This document shows positions 26,732-35,572 of a stretch of 64,000 nt of DNA, piece after piece. The stretch is taken from NCBI RefSeq assembly GCF_003569745.1, contig NZ_AP018498.1:620001-684000 (forward strand). Direction: 5' to 3'. Under the pieces are notes generated by a model that had not been told where the DNA came from, did not search any database, and saw only the letters and a list, made by a program, of their open reading frames with translations. Position 1 is the first letter of the stretch. Every line of letters starts with the position of its first letter. A program made the translations under genes and the position numbers. The DNA is from Altererythrobacter sp. B11. Its GTDB lineage: Bacteria > Pseudomonadota > Alphaproteobacteria > Sphingomonadales > Sphingomonadaceae.

Positions 26732-27952
26732 ATGAACAGCACGCGCCCTGAGGATCCGGTGGTCCGGGTTCCGTTCAAGACGGTGCTGGCCTCGATCGTC
26801 GGGCTTTGGTTGTGCTATTTCGCGCTGACCACTCTGCGCGGGCAGCTGCTTGATCTCGGGCTGGAGCGGGAGCTGCTGTGGCGGCGCTCGCTGGCTTGCC
26901 TTGCGGGCATGGTCATCACCCTGGGCCTCTGGCTGGTCCTGCGCCTGTTCGACGCGAAGCCGCTGTGGGCGAAGATCACCGCGGCGCTGATCTTGTCGGC
27001 GCCGGTTGCTCTGCTGATCGCGCAGGCTAACCAGATGCTGTTCGCCAGCCTGTCCGACCACTATCTCCAGCAGAAGGTGGCGGAGCAGGGCTACAGCCTG
27101 CGCCGGTCCGAAAATGGCGAGATCCTGATCGACATCCCCGGCTTCACCGTCGCCGGGGCTCCGGCCAACAGCCATGCAAGCCTGCCCGCCTCGGCGCTTC
27201 TGGGAACGGCGCAGCAGCAGGTGGCAGAGATTGCCTTCGGCCGTTATTCGCTGCTGCTTGCCTGGTGCGCGCTCTACCTCGCGCTGTTGACGGGGGAGAA
27301 GGCGCGCGCGGCAGAGCGGCGTGAGGGCGCCTATCGCAGGGCGGCCAAGGCGGCGGAACTGCGGAGCCTGCGCTATCAGGTCAATCCGCATTTTCTGTTC
27401 AACACGCTCAATTCCCTGTCCGCGCTGGTGCTGACCGGCAAGACGCAGGCGGCCGAACGGATGATCCAGACGATCTCGACGTTCTATCGTCGCAGCCTGG
27501 CCGATGACCCGACCTCCGATGTGCCACTCAGCGAGGAATTCGCCCTGCAGAAGCTCTATCTCGACATAGAGGCGGTGCGGTTTCCCCGGCGCCTGCAGGC
27601 GGAATACGACCTGCCCGACGGACTGGAAGACGCGAAGGTGCCGGGCATGATCCTCCAGCCGCTGGTGGAAAACTCGGTAAAGCACGCGGTCAATCCCACG
27701 TCCGGCAAGGTGACGATTACGCTGGCGGCGCGGGAGGAATATGGCCGGCTAGTGGTCACGGTGGCCGACGACGGAAAAGGCGATGGAGGTGCGGCGACGC
27801 GACAGGGCTACGGGATCGGCCTTGCCAATGTGCGGGAACGGCTGGAAGCGCGCTTCGGCGAGCACGCCAGCGTGGTTTCCGGACGCACAGAGGAAGGCTA
27901 TTCCACCACCTTGCGGATGCCGATTGCGCGGCAAAGGGAGGACAAGGCTTGA
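26732..27952 (+). CDS. LytS-type histidine kinase, membrane bound
   Basis: A 406-residue sensor. The N-terminal part holds about four membrane segments (VLASIVGLWLCYFALTTL, RSLACLAGMVITLGLWLVL, AALILSAPVALLIAQ, YSLLLAWCALYLALL) with a periplasmic loop of about 80 residues between the third and fourth. The His_kinase domain contains RYQVNPHFLFNTLNS (His about 223), and the ATPase domain NSVKHA and GIGLANVRERLEARFG. Its stop overlaps the TTG of the response-regulator gene, so the pair is one unit. The signal sensed is unknown. Confidence 0.92.
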   Translation: MNSTRPEDPVVRVPFKTVLASIVGLWLCYFALTTLRGQLLDLGLERELLWRRSLACLAGMVITLGLWLVLRLFDAKPLWAKITAALILSAPVALLIAQANQMLFASLSDHYLQQKVAEQGYSLRRSENGEILIDIPGFTVAGAPANSHASLPASALLGTAQQQVAEIAFGRYSLLLAWCALYLALLTGEKARAAERREGAYRRAAKAAELRSLRYQVNPHFLFNTLNSLSALVLTGKTQAAERMIQTISTFYRRSLADDPTSDVPLSEEFALQKLYLDIEAVRFPRRLQAEYDLPDGLEDAKVPGMILQPLVENSVKHAVNPTSGKVTITLAAREEYGRLVVTVADDGKGDGGAATRQGYGIGLANVRERLEARFGEHASVVSGRTEEGYSTTLRMPIARQREDKA

Positions 27953-28683
27953 GCGAGCGGGATGGCGCCTTGCGCACGCTGATCGTGGATGACGAACCGC
28001 TGGCGGTGGAACGCATGCAGGTGTTGTGCGCCGAGCTGGACCAGCTCGCCGTCGTGGGCACCGCGAGCGATGGCGAGGCGGCGCTACGCCTTGCCGAGAA
28101 GCTGAAGCCCGATCTGCTGCTCCTCGACATGACCATGCCGGGCATGGATGGCCTCACGGTCGCGCGGCGGCTCGGCAAGTCCGCCAACCCGCCGGCAATC
28201 ATCTTCGTAACCGCTCATGAGGATTTCGCGGTCGAGGCCTTCGATCTCGAAGCGGTGGATTACGTGCTGAAGCCGGTGGCGGGGGAACGGCTCGAGCGGG
28301 CGATCGACCGCGCGGTGAATCGCCGCGACCACGCGCCCGCCGATCGCGAGGACTGGCTTAGGGAGTTCTGGGTGCCTCACCGCTCCGAATTGCTGCGCAT
28401 CGAAGCGGCACTGGTGGAGAGGATCGATGCGGAGCGGGATTACGTCCGCCTGCATGTGGGGGATCGCAGCTATCTGCTGCTGCAGACCATCGCCGGACTG
28501 GAAGGGCGGCTCGATCCCGCCGAATTTATCCGCATCCACCGCTCTACCATCCTCCGCCGCGACCGGATTCGCGGGCTGCGGCACGAGGGGCTGGGCGTGT
28601 GGGCGGCGGAACTGATCGATGGCGAGATGCTGCGGATCGGCCGCACCTATCTGCGCAAGGTCAAGGCGATGGCCGGCCGGTGA
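27949..28683 (+). CDS. LytTR-family response regulator
   Basis: A 244-residue regulator. The receiver domain has the acidic pair VDDEP, the phospho-Asp at about residue 60 in LLLLDMTMPGMDG and the Lys in YVLKPV. The C-terminal LytTR DNA-binding domain (RDYVRLHVGDRSYLLLQTIAGLEGRL, FIRIHRSTILRRD, IGRTYLRKVKA) follows. Translation starts at TTG 27949, overlapping the kinase stop by four bases. Paralogous to the regulator at 59107. Confidence 0.92.
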   Translation: MSERDGALRTLIVDDEPLAVERMQVLCAELDQLAVVGTASDGEAALRLAEKLKPDLLLLDMTMPGMDGLTVARRLGKSANPPAIIFVTAHEDFAVEAFDLEAVDYVLKPVAGERLERAIDRAVNRRDHAPADREDWLREFWVPHRSELLRIEAALVERIDAERDYVRLHVGDRSYLLLQTIAGLEGRLDPAEFIRIHRSTILRRDRIRGLRHEGLGVWAAELIDGEMLRIGRTYLRKVKAMAGR

Positions 28684-28713
28684 CCCGCGGTTGGCATTAA
28701 TGCGACACAGTAA

Positions 28714-28739
28714 GGGCGCCGCTCGCAAGAGAGGCGCCC
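28714..28739. terminator. GC hairpin between LytTR regulator and urcA
   Basis: GGGCGCC (28714-28720) and GGCGCCC (28733-28739) form a seven-base stem with a 12-base loop between two convergent genes. There is no U-tract on either side, so termination is only suggested. Confidence 0.4.
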
Positions 28740-28769
28740 CGTGTTGCCGCCGATCGGCCTATTTTCCGA

Positions 28770-29072
28770 TCAGCCACCGAATTGCGTATCCGCCACCGCC
28801 ACCCGCTGCGCCATCTGCACGGCCATGTCCTGACGGGTGTAGCGATAGCAGGCGCGCTGCATGTCGAGCGAGCGCACGCGGCCCTGCTCATCGTCCTGGC
28901 ACACGCGCCAGGCGGCGCGCTTCAGCCGTGTGTCGAGCTTTGCCTGCCCTTCGGGCGTGGTCAGATCCAGATCGTGATAGGTGACGCGCTCGACCCGATC
29001 GCGGGCCAGCGCCGGGGTAGCGATACAGGCGGCGCCAAGCGCCGCGGCAGTGATCGCGGTGATGATCTTCAT
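28770..29072 (-). CDS. UrcA-family secreted protein
   Basis: A 100-residue protein with a signal peptide (MKIITAITAAALGAACIATPALA). The mature part VTYHDLDLTTPEGQAKLDTRLKRAAWRVCQDD, with a second Cys in QRACYRYT, is the UrcA signature; function unknown. Start ATG 29072 has an excellent ribosome site (AAAGGAGGAGA). A long inverted repeat lies in the leader (29101-29147). No partner gene is adjacent. Confidence 0.88.
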   Translation of the reverse strand: MKIITAITAAALGAACIATPALARDRVERVTYHDLDLTTPEGQAKLDTRLKRAAWRVCQDDEQGRVRSLDMQRACYRYTRQDMAVQMAQRVAVADTQFGG

Positions 29073-29100
29073 GGTTCCGTCTCCTCCTTTGACTTCCCGG

Positions 29101-29147
29101 TTGCGCCGCGACCCGGCTTGGGACTGCGGGGCAGGGCCGCGGCGCAA
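29101..29147 (-). promoter_or_regulatory. Inverted repeat in urcA leader
   Basis: Perfect ten-base arms TTGCGCCGCG (29101-29110) and CGCGGCGCAA (29138-29147) around a 27-base loop, about 30-75 bases upstream of the UrcA start. As RNA it could form a stable hairpin near the ribosome site; the rest of the 229-base gap shows no gene. Confidence 0.5.
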
Positions 29148-29301
29148 GGAGAGAAATACTATCCGGCGAGCAGGCATGCGCGGTGTGATCGACCTCGTCC
29201 CGTCTGCGTTCGACGGTGGTGACCGTGGCCGGACGAACCGCGCCGGAGGGACGGCGAACCGCAATTTGCAATCGACGAAGGATGCGGCACATTGCTGACC
29301 A

Positions 29302-29568
29302 ATGGCGATACTCCTCACCTTTCTGCTCGGAATCGGCAATTTCGCTCTTCAGGGCGCGGTTCTGGAAAGCCGCCATCGCCTGCTTCGCGAGCTGCCGCCG
29401 CTCCTGTTGAAGCTGGGTGGCCGCGCGAGCCTGGTGGCAGAGTTCTGTCTGCTCGCAGGCGCGCTGCTGCTGGTGGCTGACGGGCAGGTGGGATGGGCCT
29501 GGGCCTATTTCGGCTACAGCCTCATCAATGGCTTCTCGGCGTGGCTCATCATTTCGCGCAGGATATAA
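29302..29568 (+). CDS. Small hydrophobic protein, unknown function
   Basis: An 88-residue predicted membrane protein: hydrophobic MAILLTFLLGIGNFALQGAVLE, a short Arg-rich loop (HRLLREL), then ASLVAEFCLLAGALLLV and WAYFGYSLINGFSAWLII. I do not recognise a family. It lies 36 bases upstream of the lipid-kinase gene on the same strand and may be co-transcribed, which would fit a membrane-lipid context but is only positional evidence. Confidence 0.55.
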   Translation: MAILLTFLLGIGNFALQGAVLESRHRLLRELPPLLLKLGGRASLVAEFCLLAGALLLVADGQVGWAWAYFGYSLINGFSAWLIISRRI

Positions 29569-29604
29569 CGGGAACTCGGGCACGCCCTGCGCGCTGTGGC
29601 GGTG

Positions 29605-30462
29605 ATGCAAGACTCCTCAACGATCTGGCTTGTCACCAATCCCGCAAGCGGGAGCAATGACGAGGATGCGATCACCGCCCTCCATGAATGTTGCGGCACG
29701 GCCGGTTTCGACGTGGGGCGGATGATTCGCTTCCCGGACGAGGACCTTCCCACCGCAGCGGAACTCGACGCGGCCGGCGTGGAATTGGTGGCGGTGTTTG
29801 CCGGCGATGGCACGATCAACGCGCTCATCTCGTCACTTTCCGGCTGGAGCGGGGCCATTCTCGTGCTCGAAGGCGGCACGATGAATCTCCTCTTTCATCG
29901 CTTGCATGGCGATGCGGCGATGGACGAGGTGATCGCTGCCGTTGCGCGTGGCGACGCCCGGCGCACGCGGCCCGGGTTGGTCCGCTCGGCCCATGGCGAT
30001 GCGCTCGCCGGGCTGCTTGCCGGACCGGGCACTGCTTGGAACACAGTGCGCGAGGCTATGCGCGAGGCCGATGTTGTCCGAATGGCCGACGGTGCCGCCG
30101 AAGCGATCGAGCAATCAGTGTCCGGCCCTATGGTAGCGTGCGTGGAACCTGCGCTAGGCCGCCCGGAAGGCTATCCGCTCGTCATGCTCACGCCACGCGA
30201 CGATGGCATGGAAGTGCGCGGGTATCATTCGGAAACGCCTGCGGACTATCTCAGCCAGGGGCTCGCCCTCCTGCGGCGAAACTTTCGCGAAGGACCCCAC
30301 GATTATCTTGGGAAGGTGGATCGCCTGCTGGTGGCGAACGTCGCGAACGAAGCCTTCGGGCTCTCGATAGACGGAGAGGCCCAGGAGGCCGCGCCGCGGG
30401 AACTGTTCGAACTGGCGCGGTGTGAGGTCGATCTGCTAGCGACCACCCGCGATGCCCTCTGA
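29605..30462 (+). CDS. Diacylglycerol kinase-type lipid kinase
   Basis: A 285-residue DAGK catalytic-domain protein. WLVTNPASGSNDEDA is the N-terminal core; AVFAGDGTINALISSLS carries a variant of GGDGT (first Gly is Ala), and LVLEGGTMNLLFHRLHGD the next nucleotide-binding motif. A C-terminal beta-sandwich ends the chain. Family members phosphorylate diacylglycerol, sphingoid or related lipids; substrate unknown. Start ATG 29605 is used. The gene overlaps the following phosphoesterase by 11 bases. Confidence 0.85.
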   Translation: MQDSSTIWLVTNPASGSNDEDAITALHECCGTAGFDVGRMIRFPDEDLPTAAELDAAGVELVAVFAGDGTINALISSLSGWSGAILVLEGGTMNLLFHRLHGDAAMDEVIAAVARGDARRTRPGLVRSAHGDALAGLLAGPGTAWNTVREAMREADVVRMADGAAEAIEQSVSGPMVACVEPALGRPEGYPLVMLTPRDDGMEVRGYHSETPADYLSQGLALLRRNFREGPHDYLGKVDRLLVANVANEAFGLSIDGEAQEAAPRELFELARCEVDLLATTRDAL

Positions 30463-31309
30463 AACCCTGCTCTTCCACCTTTCGGATATTCATTTCGGTC
30501 TTGAGGACCAGCGTGCGCTGGACTGGGTCAGGAGCGAAATAGAGGCCCGCCGGCCGGATGCCATTGCGATCACGGGCGATTTGACGATGCGCGCGCGCCA
30601 CCGGGAGTTCGCCGCGGCGAGCCATTGGATCGGCTCGCTCGATCTGCCGGTTACGGTGGAGGTGGGCAATCACGACATGCCCTATTTCAACCTGTTTGAA
30701 CGGTTCTTCAGGCCCTATCGCCGTTTTCACCAGATCGAGCGGTTGGTGGAACGTGAAATCGATCTGCCTGATATCGCCCTCGTGCCGCTCAAGACGGCGG
30801 TCCCCGCGCAGCCGCGATTCAACTGGTCGAAGGGCTGGGTGACGGAGCGGGCGCTGCGCAAGTGCCTCGCAACCATCGATGCCTTGCCCAGCGGCACGAA
30901 AGCGCTCGTCGCCGTGCATCATCCGTTGCGCGAGGTTGGTACGCGCGGCACGGCGTTGACGCGCCATGGCCAGCGCGCCTTGGAAGAGCTCGCGCGGCGG
31001 CCGGTCCTGGCCGTACTCAGCGGCCATGTGCATGACGCGTTCGACCTGGTGCAGCAGACCGAGAGCGGGCCGGTGCGCATGGTCGGCGCCGGCACGCTGT
31101 CGCGCCGGCTGCGCTCTACGCCGCCGAGCTTCAACGAATTGCGCTGGGATGGTGAGCGGCTGGAGGTGTGCGTGCGCAATCTCGAAAACGTCGACACGCC
31201 CGACATGCAGATCAGCGATGTTCCGGAAGACGCCATGCCGCCGCGCGAGCCCGGCGAACCCGTGGCTCCGGTCAACCGGATCCCGCCGACCGATCCGCCC
31301 GTCCATTAG
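30452..31309 (+). CDS. Calcineurin-like metallophosphoesterase
   Basis: A 285-residue phosphoesterase with all metal motifs: LSDIHFG (Asp-x-His), ITGDLTMRA (GD), VGNHDMPY (GNHD) and LSGHVHDAF (GHxH). The region between them lacks a signal peptide or membrane segment, so it is probably cytoplasmic. It overlaps the lipid kinase gene by 11 bases, which suggests a linked function such as phospholipid or nucleotide turnover. Not class-specific enough to name a substrate. Confidence 0.88.
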   Translation: MPSETLLFHLSDIHFGLEDQRALDWVRSEIEARRPDAIAITGDLTMRARHREFAAASHWIGSLDLPVTVEVGNHDMPYFNLFERFFRPYRRFHQIERLVEREIDLPDIALVPLKTAVPAQPRFNWSKGWVTERALRKCLATIDALPSGTKALVAVHHPLREVGTRGTALTRHGQRALEELARRPVLAVLSGHVHDAFDLVQQTESGPVRMVGAGTLSRRLRSTPPSFNELRWDGERLEVCVRNLENVDTPDMQISDVPEDAMPPREPGEPVAPVNRIPPTDPPVH

Positions 31310-31345
31310 TTGCGAGCGGCCGCTAGCACGGCAGCGCCGCATACG

Positions 31346-31370
31346 AAAAAGGCGGCCCCGCGGGACCGCC
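31346..31370 (-). terminator. Terminator downstream of rpsI
   Basis: On the minus strand a GC-rich stem (GGCGGTCCC with GGGGCCGCC, one G-U pair) is followed by TTTTT. It follows the rpsI stop by 25 bases. Confidence 0.75.
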
Positions 31371-31395
31371 ATTTCCAATCGACTGAGTCGAGGCC

Positions 31396-31908
31396 TTAGC
31401 GCTTCGAGAACTGGAAGCTGCGGCGGGCCTTGGCGCGGCCGTACTTCTTGCGCTCCACCACGCGGCTGTCGCGGGTGAGGAAGCCGGCGGCCTTCACCGT
31501 GCCACGCAGGGCCGGTTCGAACTTCGAAAGCGCCTGGCTGATGCCGTGCTTCACCGCGCCGGCCTGGCCCGAGAGGCCGCCGCCCTTGACGGTGGCGATC
31601 ACGTCATACTGGCCTTCCCGATCGACGACCTGGAACGGCTGGTTGATCACCAGGCGCAGCGTCGGACGCGCGAAATAGACTTCCTGGTCACGCCCGTTGA
31701 CGATCACCTTGCCGGTGCCGGGCTTGATCCACACGCGGGCTACGGCGTCCTTGCGGCGGCCGGTGGCATAGGCACGGCCCTGCCCGTCAAGCTCCTGCTC
31801 GCGCAGGGGGGCAGAGGGAGCCTGCGGCGCCACGGTGCCTTCCGCACCTTCGCCGGCGATGTCCTTGAGATCCGACAGATCGTTCACGGTGTTGGTTTCG
31901 TCCGCCAT
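31396..31908 (-). CDS. rpsI: 30S ribosomal protein uS9 (S9) with N-terminal extension
   Basis: A 170-residue S9. The core starts near residue 46 with [19 protein letters not shown] and ends [17 protein letters not shown], the Arg tail that touches the P-site tRNA. The first about 45 residues ([24 protein letters not shown]...) are an acidic, low-complexity extension, common in alphaproteobacterial S9. It is coupled to rplM: the rpsI ATG overlaps the rplM stop. Confidence 0.96.
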   Translation of the reverse strand: MADETNTVNDLSDLKDIAGEGAEGTVAPQAPSAPLREQELDGQGRAYATGRRKDAVARVWIKPGTGKVIVNGRDQEVYFARPTLRLVINQPFQVVDREGQYDVIATVKGGGLSGQAGAVKHGISQALSKFEPALRGTVKAAGFLTRDSRVVERKKYGRAKARRSFQFSKR

Positions 31909-32387
31909 TACTTGGCTGCCTTATTCTTGCGGTTCATCGAAGCGACGTCGAGCGGCTGGGGCTGGGTGCCGCCGTGCGGATGCTCGGTGCCGGCATAAAG
32001 GTGCAGGGCCTTCATCTGCTGGCGACCCAGCGGGCCGCGCGGGATCATCCGCTCTACCGCCTTCTCCAGCACACGCTCGGGGAAGCGGCCGTCCAGCACC
32101 TTGGCCGCCGTCACTTCCTTGATGCCGCCGGCATAGCCGGTGTGCTTGTAATAGGTCTTTTCCTGCAGCTTGCGGCCGGTGAAACGCACCTTGTCGGCAT
32201 TGATGATCACGACGTGGTCACCGCAATCCACATGGGGCGTGAAGCTCGGCTTGTGCTTGCCGCGCAGGAGGTTGGCCACGATCGTGGCGAGGCGGCCGAC
32301 AACCAGCCCCTCGGCATCGATCAGATGCCAGTTCTTTTCGACCTCGGCCGGCTTGATCGACCGGGTCTGCTTGCTGAGCGCCTTCAT
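31908..32387 (-). CDS. rplM: 50S ribosomal protein uL13 (L13)
   Basis: A 159-residue L13. [33 protein letters not shown] is the N-terminal signature; [27 protein letters not shown] and [25 protein letters not shown] confirm it. Start ATG 32387, since the 48 upstream codons lack similarity. rpsI follows directly, the usual rplM-rpsI operon. Confidence 0.97.
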   Translation of the reverse strand: MKALSKQTRSIKPAEVEKNWHLIDAEGLVVGRLATIVANLLRGKHKPSFTPHVDCGDHVVIINADKVRFTGRKLQEKTYYKHTGYAGGIKEVTAAKVLDGRFPERVLEKAVERMIPRGPLGRQQMKALHLYAGTEHPHGGTQPQPLDVASMNRKNKAAK

Positions 32388-32460
32388 GGCTCTGATGTCC
32401 TTGTCTCGCGAATTGGTCTGCCGCGGCGAAGATTGCGAATCCCGCCCGCGAAGAGCGCGC

Positions 32461-32489
32461 CATTTGTCTGCGGAAGGCCCGCAAGTCAA
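32461..32489 (-). promoter_or_regulatory. Probable rplM promoter
   Basis: On the minus strand TTGACT (32484-32489) and CAAATG (32461-32466) are 17 bases apart, about 75 bases upstream of the rplM ATG. The -10 element is weak, which is common in these bacteria. The remaining gap to cutA contains no gene. Confidence 0.45.
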
Positions 32490-32545
32490 GCAAATCTGCG
32501 CCTCAGCGAAGAGGTAAAATAATACCTTCAAGCTGCCGAAGTCGG

Positions 32546-32893
32546 TTAGCTCCCGCCCCCGATCAGGGTTTTCTTGGTCACCCCGGCGAGCCAGGCTTCC
32601 GTCGCGGGCGTGCTGGCATCGGCCTGCCAGCCGATCACGGCCGGCTCCTCATAGGGATGCAGGGCGGCCAGCCGTTCCACCGTGCGCGCCAGCATCGCCG
32701 GGCTCGTCTTGAGCAGGGCGCCCGCTTCGCGGCAGTCGCTACGCTCACCGCGCCACAGCGCGAGCGACCGCATGGCGGGCATGATGTTGGCGCAGGCGAT
32801 CAGCCCTTCGTCCAGCAGTGCCCCGCAGGTGACGGCGGCGCTCTCCTCATCGGGAAAGGGGCACCAGATCAGCGCAGCCTGCGCGTCGCTCAA
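32546..32893 (-). CDS. cutA: Divalent-cation tolerance protein CutA
   Basis: A 115-residue CutA1. The core reads [25 protein letters not shown] and [19 protein letters not shown], with the family pattern of GLAAC-NI and HPYE-P. Trimeric metal-related protein of uncertain role. Its start overlaps the ctaA stop by four bases; ctaA makes haem A. Confidence 0.93.
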   Translation of the reverse strand: MSDAQAALIWCPFPDEESAAVTCGALLDEGLIACANIMPAMRSLALWRGERSDCREAGALLKTSPAMLARTVERLAALHPYEEPAVIGWQADASTPATEAWLAGVTKKTLIGGGS

Positions 32894-33954
32894 GGCCGGC
32901 GTCCCGTCTCATAGGCGCCCCAGGCCGTGGCCGCGACCAGCAGCGCGCCGACCAGTTGGTGCAGGGCCGCCAGCCACAGCGCGACACCGGTCAGCACCGT
33001 CGCGATGCCGAGCAGGATCTGGATGCCGAAGGCGGAATGGATCGCCACCGACGCGGGGCGGGCGCCGCGCCGCTTCACAGCCCGCGCCAGCAGGATCAGT
33101 GCGGCCACCGCCGCCCAGGCCCACCAGCGATGGAGGAAGTGCAGCATAAAGGGATCGTGGGACAAGGCCCACAAGGCGCCGTGCGACCAGTCTGCTTCGG
33201 GCACGAAGCGGCCCTGCATCAGCGGCCAGCTGTCGGATGCCAGACCCGCATTGGTGCCCGCCACCCAGGCGCCGAGCATCAGCTGGATCGCCAGCACCAG
33301 CCCCACGCCCGCGGCGACACCCGTCAGCCGCGCGGGGCGCGCCGCCGGATCGGCATCAAGCGCCGCGAGGTCCAGCGCCGTCCACACCAGCCCTGCAAGC
33401 GTGAACAAGGCGGTGAGCAAGTGGATCGAAAGCCAGAAGTGGCTGACATCCGTGGTCTGCGTCGAAAGGCCGGAACGCACCATGTACCAGCCGAACACAC
33501 CCTGCAGGCCGCCCAGCGCAAGCAGCGCCAGCAGGCGTGGCTTGTAGCCGGCAGGGATGGCGCCGCGCAGCCAGAACCACGCCAGCGGCAATGCGAAGGC
33601 AAGGCCGATCAGCCGGCCCAGCAGCCGGTGCGACCATTCCCAGAAATAGATGAACTTGTAATCGGCCAACGTCATACCGGCGGGGCCGTTGATCTGCTGA
33701 TATTCCCCGATCTGCTGGTAGGCGGCGAATTCTGCCTGCCACTGCGCTTCCGACAGGGGCGGCAGCGCGCCGGTGACAGGCTTCCATTCGGTGATGGAAA
33801 GCCCGCTTTCGGTGAGGCGGGTAATGCCACCCACCACCACCATGGCCACCACCAGCGCGGCGACGCACAGCAGCCACAGCGCGACAGTGCGGGGGCGGGC
33901 CGCGCGGCGGCCGGAGCGGTCGGGAGGGGTGAGTCTGCTGGCCGGGGCGTTCAT
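32890..33954 (-). CDS. ctaA: Heme A synthase (COX15/CtaA)
   Basis: A 354-residue membrane enzyme that oxidises haem O to haem A for cytochrome aa3. About eight hydrophobic helices; conserved haem-ligand His residues sit in EWSHRLLGRLIG and LHFLHRWWAWAA near the paired bundles, and GGITRLTESGLSITEW opens the family domain. ATG 33954 is the start (upstream open codons overlap the MerC leader). cutA follows. Confidence 0.94.
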   Translation of the reverse strand: MNAPASRLTPPDRSGRRAARPRTVALWLLCVAALVVAMVVVGGITRLTESGLSITEWKPVTGALPPLSEAQWQAEFAAYQQIGEYQQINGPAGMTLADYKFIYFWEWSHRLLGRLIGLAFALPLAWFWLRGAIPAGYKPRLLALLALGGLQGVFGWYMVRSGLSTQTTDVSHFWLSIHLLTALFTLAGLVWTALDLAALDADPAARPARLTGVAAGVGLVLAIQLMLGAWVAGTNAGLASDSWPLMQGRFVPEADWSHGALWALSHDPFMLHFLHRWWAWAAVAALILLARAVKRRGARPASVAIHSAFGIQILLGIATVLTGVALWLAALHQLVGALLVAATAWGAYETGRRP

Positions 33955-34033
33955 GGCGGGCGGATTTGCTCCGCCCGGCGCAGAAGCGCAAGGTCTGCCG
34001 GTGCCTTGACTGGCAGGCGATAAGACCTTGCCT

Positions 34034-34052
34034 AATGTTATATGGTTACATA
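34034..34052. promoter_or_regulatory. Zur-box-like site upstream of the MerC gene
   Basis: AATGTTATATGGTTACATA has a palindromic ATGTTA/TTACAT (one mismatch) and fits the Zur pattern AATGTTATAnTATAACATT in its left half exactly. It ends 11 bases before the MerC ATG (34064). Regulation by zinc is inferred from sequence; no zur gene is in the window. Confidence 0.55.
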
Positions 34053-34063
34053 GATGGGCGACC

Positions 34064-34468
34064 ATGGCACTGGCATCCCACCGGATTCGCGGCCGACTCG
34101 ATCGGCTCGGCATGGTCCTCTCGGGCCTGTGCGCGGTGCATTGCGTGGCGGGGATCGTGATTATCGCCGGGCTGGGACTCGGCGGGGGTGCTCTGCTCGA
34201 TCCCGCCATTCATCGCATCGGCCTGGTGGCAGCCACCGTAATCGCGGCGATCACGATCGGGCTCGGCGCGCTGCGGCATGGGGGGCGCTTGCCCTTCGTG
34301 CTCGCAATGACGGGGATCAGCTTCATGGGCGGCGGCCTTGCCGTCGATCATGGCGTGGAGGAGGCGGTGCTGACCATTATCGGTGTCGCGCTTCTCTCCC
34401 TCGCGCATGTCATCAATCTGCGGCGTGGAACTGCGCATTGCCGCGTGCGCGGGTTGCACCGGCCGTAA
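34064..34468 (+). CDS. MerC-domain membrane protein
   Basis: A 134-residue protein with four hydrophobic segments ([70 protein letters not shown]). SGLCAVHC in the first is the metal-binding Cys/His pattern of MerC. True mercury operon genes (merA, merT, merP) are absent, and a Zur-like box precedes it, so zinc handling is more plausible here than mercury transport. ATG 34064 chosen over an upstream GTG-free extension because of the motif start. Confidence 0.85.
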   Translation: MALASHRIRGRLDRLGMVLSGLCAVHCVAGIVIIAGLGLGGGALLDPAIHRIGLVAATVIAAITIGLGALRHGGRLPFVLAMTGISFMGGGLAVDHGVEEAVLTIIGVALLSLAHVINLRRGTAHCRVRGLHRP

Positions 34469-34490
34469 CAGCCGCTATCTCGCGCGGGAC

Positions 34491-35492
34491 ATGACCGCGC
34501 CCCTTACCCTGACCGTCAACGGCGAGACGCGCCGTTCCTCCGCCCACACCATTGCTGAGCTCGTGCGCGAGCTGGATCTCGACCCGGCGAAGGTGGCGGT
34601 GGAACGCAATACGGTGATCGTGCCGCGCTCCACCCTGGCGGAAGCGCCGTTGGCGGATGGCGACGTGCTTGAGATCGTGCATTTCGTCGGCGGCGGAGAC
34701 CACGCCCCGGCCGAGGCTGGCGAGGACGATGGCTGGGAAGTCGCCGGCCGCCGCTTCCGCTCGCGGCTGATCGTCGGCACGGGCAAATACAAGGATTTCG
34801 CCCAGAATGCGGCCGCGCTGGAAGCGAGCGGGGCGGAAATCGTCACCGTGGCCGTGCGCCGCGTCAATGTGTCGGACCCCAAGGCGCCGATGCTGACCGA
34901 CTATATCGACCCGAAGAAGATCACCTACCTTCCCAACACCGCCGGCTGCTTCACCGCAGACGAGGCGATCCGCACGCTGCGCCTCGCACGCGAGGCCGGC
35001 GGCTGGGATCTGGTGAAGCTGGAAGTTCTGGGCGAAGCGCGAACGCTCTATCCCGACATGCGCGAGACGCTGCGAGCGACGGAGGTGCTGGTGGCCGAAG
35101 GCTTCAAGCCGATGGTCTATTGCACCGACGATCCCATCGCCGCAAAGCAGCTGGAAGACGCCGGCGCGGTGGCGATCATGCCGCTCGGAGCGCCGATCGG
35201 ATCGGGGCTGGGCATCCAGAATCGCGTCACCATCCGGTTGATCGTGGAAGGTGCCGGCGTGCCGGTGCTGGTGGATGCCGGCGTCGGCACGGCCAGCGAT
35301 GCGGCCGTCGCGATGGAACTCGGCTGCGACGGGGTGCTGATGAACACCGCCATTGCGGAGGCGAAGGATCCGATCCGCATGGGCCGGGCCATGAAGCTGG
35401 CCGTGCAGGCCGGTCGCGATGCCTATCGCGCGGGGCGGATGGCGACGCGGCGCTATGCCGATCCCTCCAGCCCGTTGGCCGGCCTTATCTGA
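34491..35492 (+). CDS. thiSG: Fused sulfur carrier ThiS-thiazole synthase ThiG
   Basis: A 333-residue fusion. Residues 1-69 are a ThiS ubiquitin-like fold ([35 protein letters not shown]); residues about 80-333 are ThiG, a TIM barrel with the Schiff-base Lys in DLVKLEVLG (about 176) and [37 protein letters not shown]. ThiG forms the thiazole phosphate of thiamin. The ThiS GGG is internal, followed by an acidic linker [12 protein letters not shown], so a free thiocarboxylate tail is not encoded. No other thi genes are adjacent. Confidence 0.95.
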   Translation: MTAPLTLTVNGETRRSSAHTIAELVRELDLDPAKVAVERNTVIVPRSTLAEAPLADGDVLEIVHFVGGGDHAPAEAGEDDGWEVAGRRFRSRLIVGTGKYKDFAQNAAALEASGAEIVTVAVRRVNVSDPKAPMLTDYIDPKKITYLPNTAGCFTADEAIRTLRLAREAGGWDLVKLEVLGEARTLYPDMRETLRATEVLVAEGFKPMVYCTDDPIAAKQLEDAGAVAIMPLGAPIGSGLGIQNRVTIRLIVEGAGVPVLVDAGVGTASDAAVAMELGCDGVLMNTAIAEAKDPIRMGRAMKLAVQAGRDAYRAGRMATRRYADPSSPLAGLI

Positions 35493-35572
35493 ACGCCCCT
35501 AGTCGGTGTTTTAGCCGGCCTTAACCAAACTGCGCGACATTCGCTTCCGAAGTATCCCTCGGGAGCCGAATC

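Noticed and set aside
25076-27685. An 869-codon open frame on the minus strand
   Set aside because: It lies antisense to fumA and the LytS kinase, both strongly recognised; its product is rich in Arg, His, Gln and Pro and resembles no family. It arises from high-GC codon bias.
28752-28771. GATCGG/CCGATC hairpin as terminator
   Set aside because: It overlaps the urcA stop codon and has no U-tract; too weak for a separate call.
34028-34063. Upstream extension of the MerC gene
   Set aside because: It would place the Zur-like box inside the coding region and adds no family residues.
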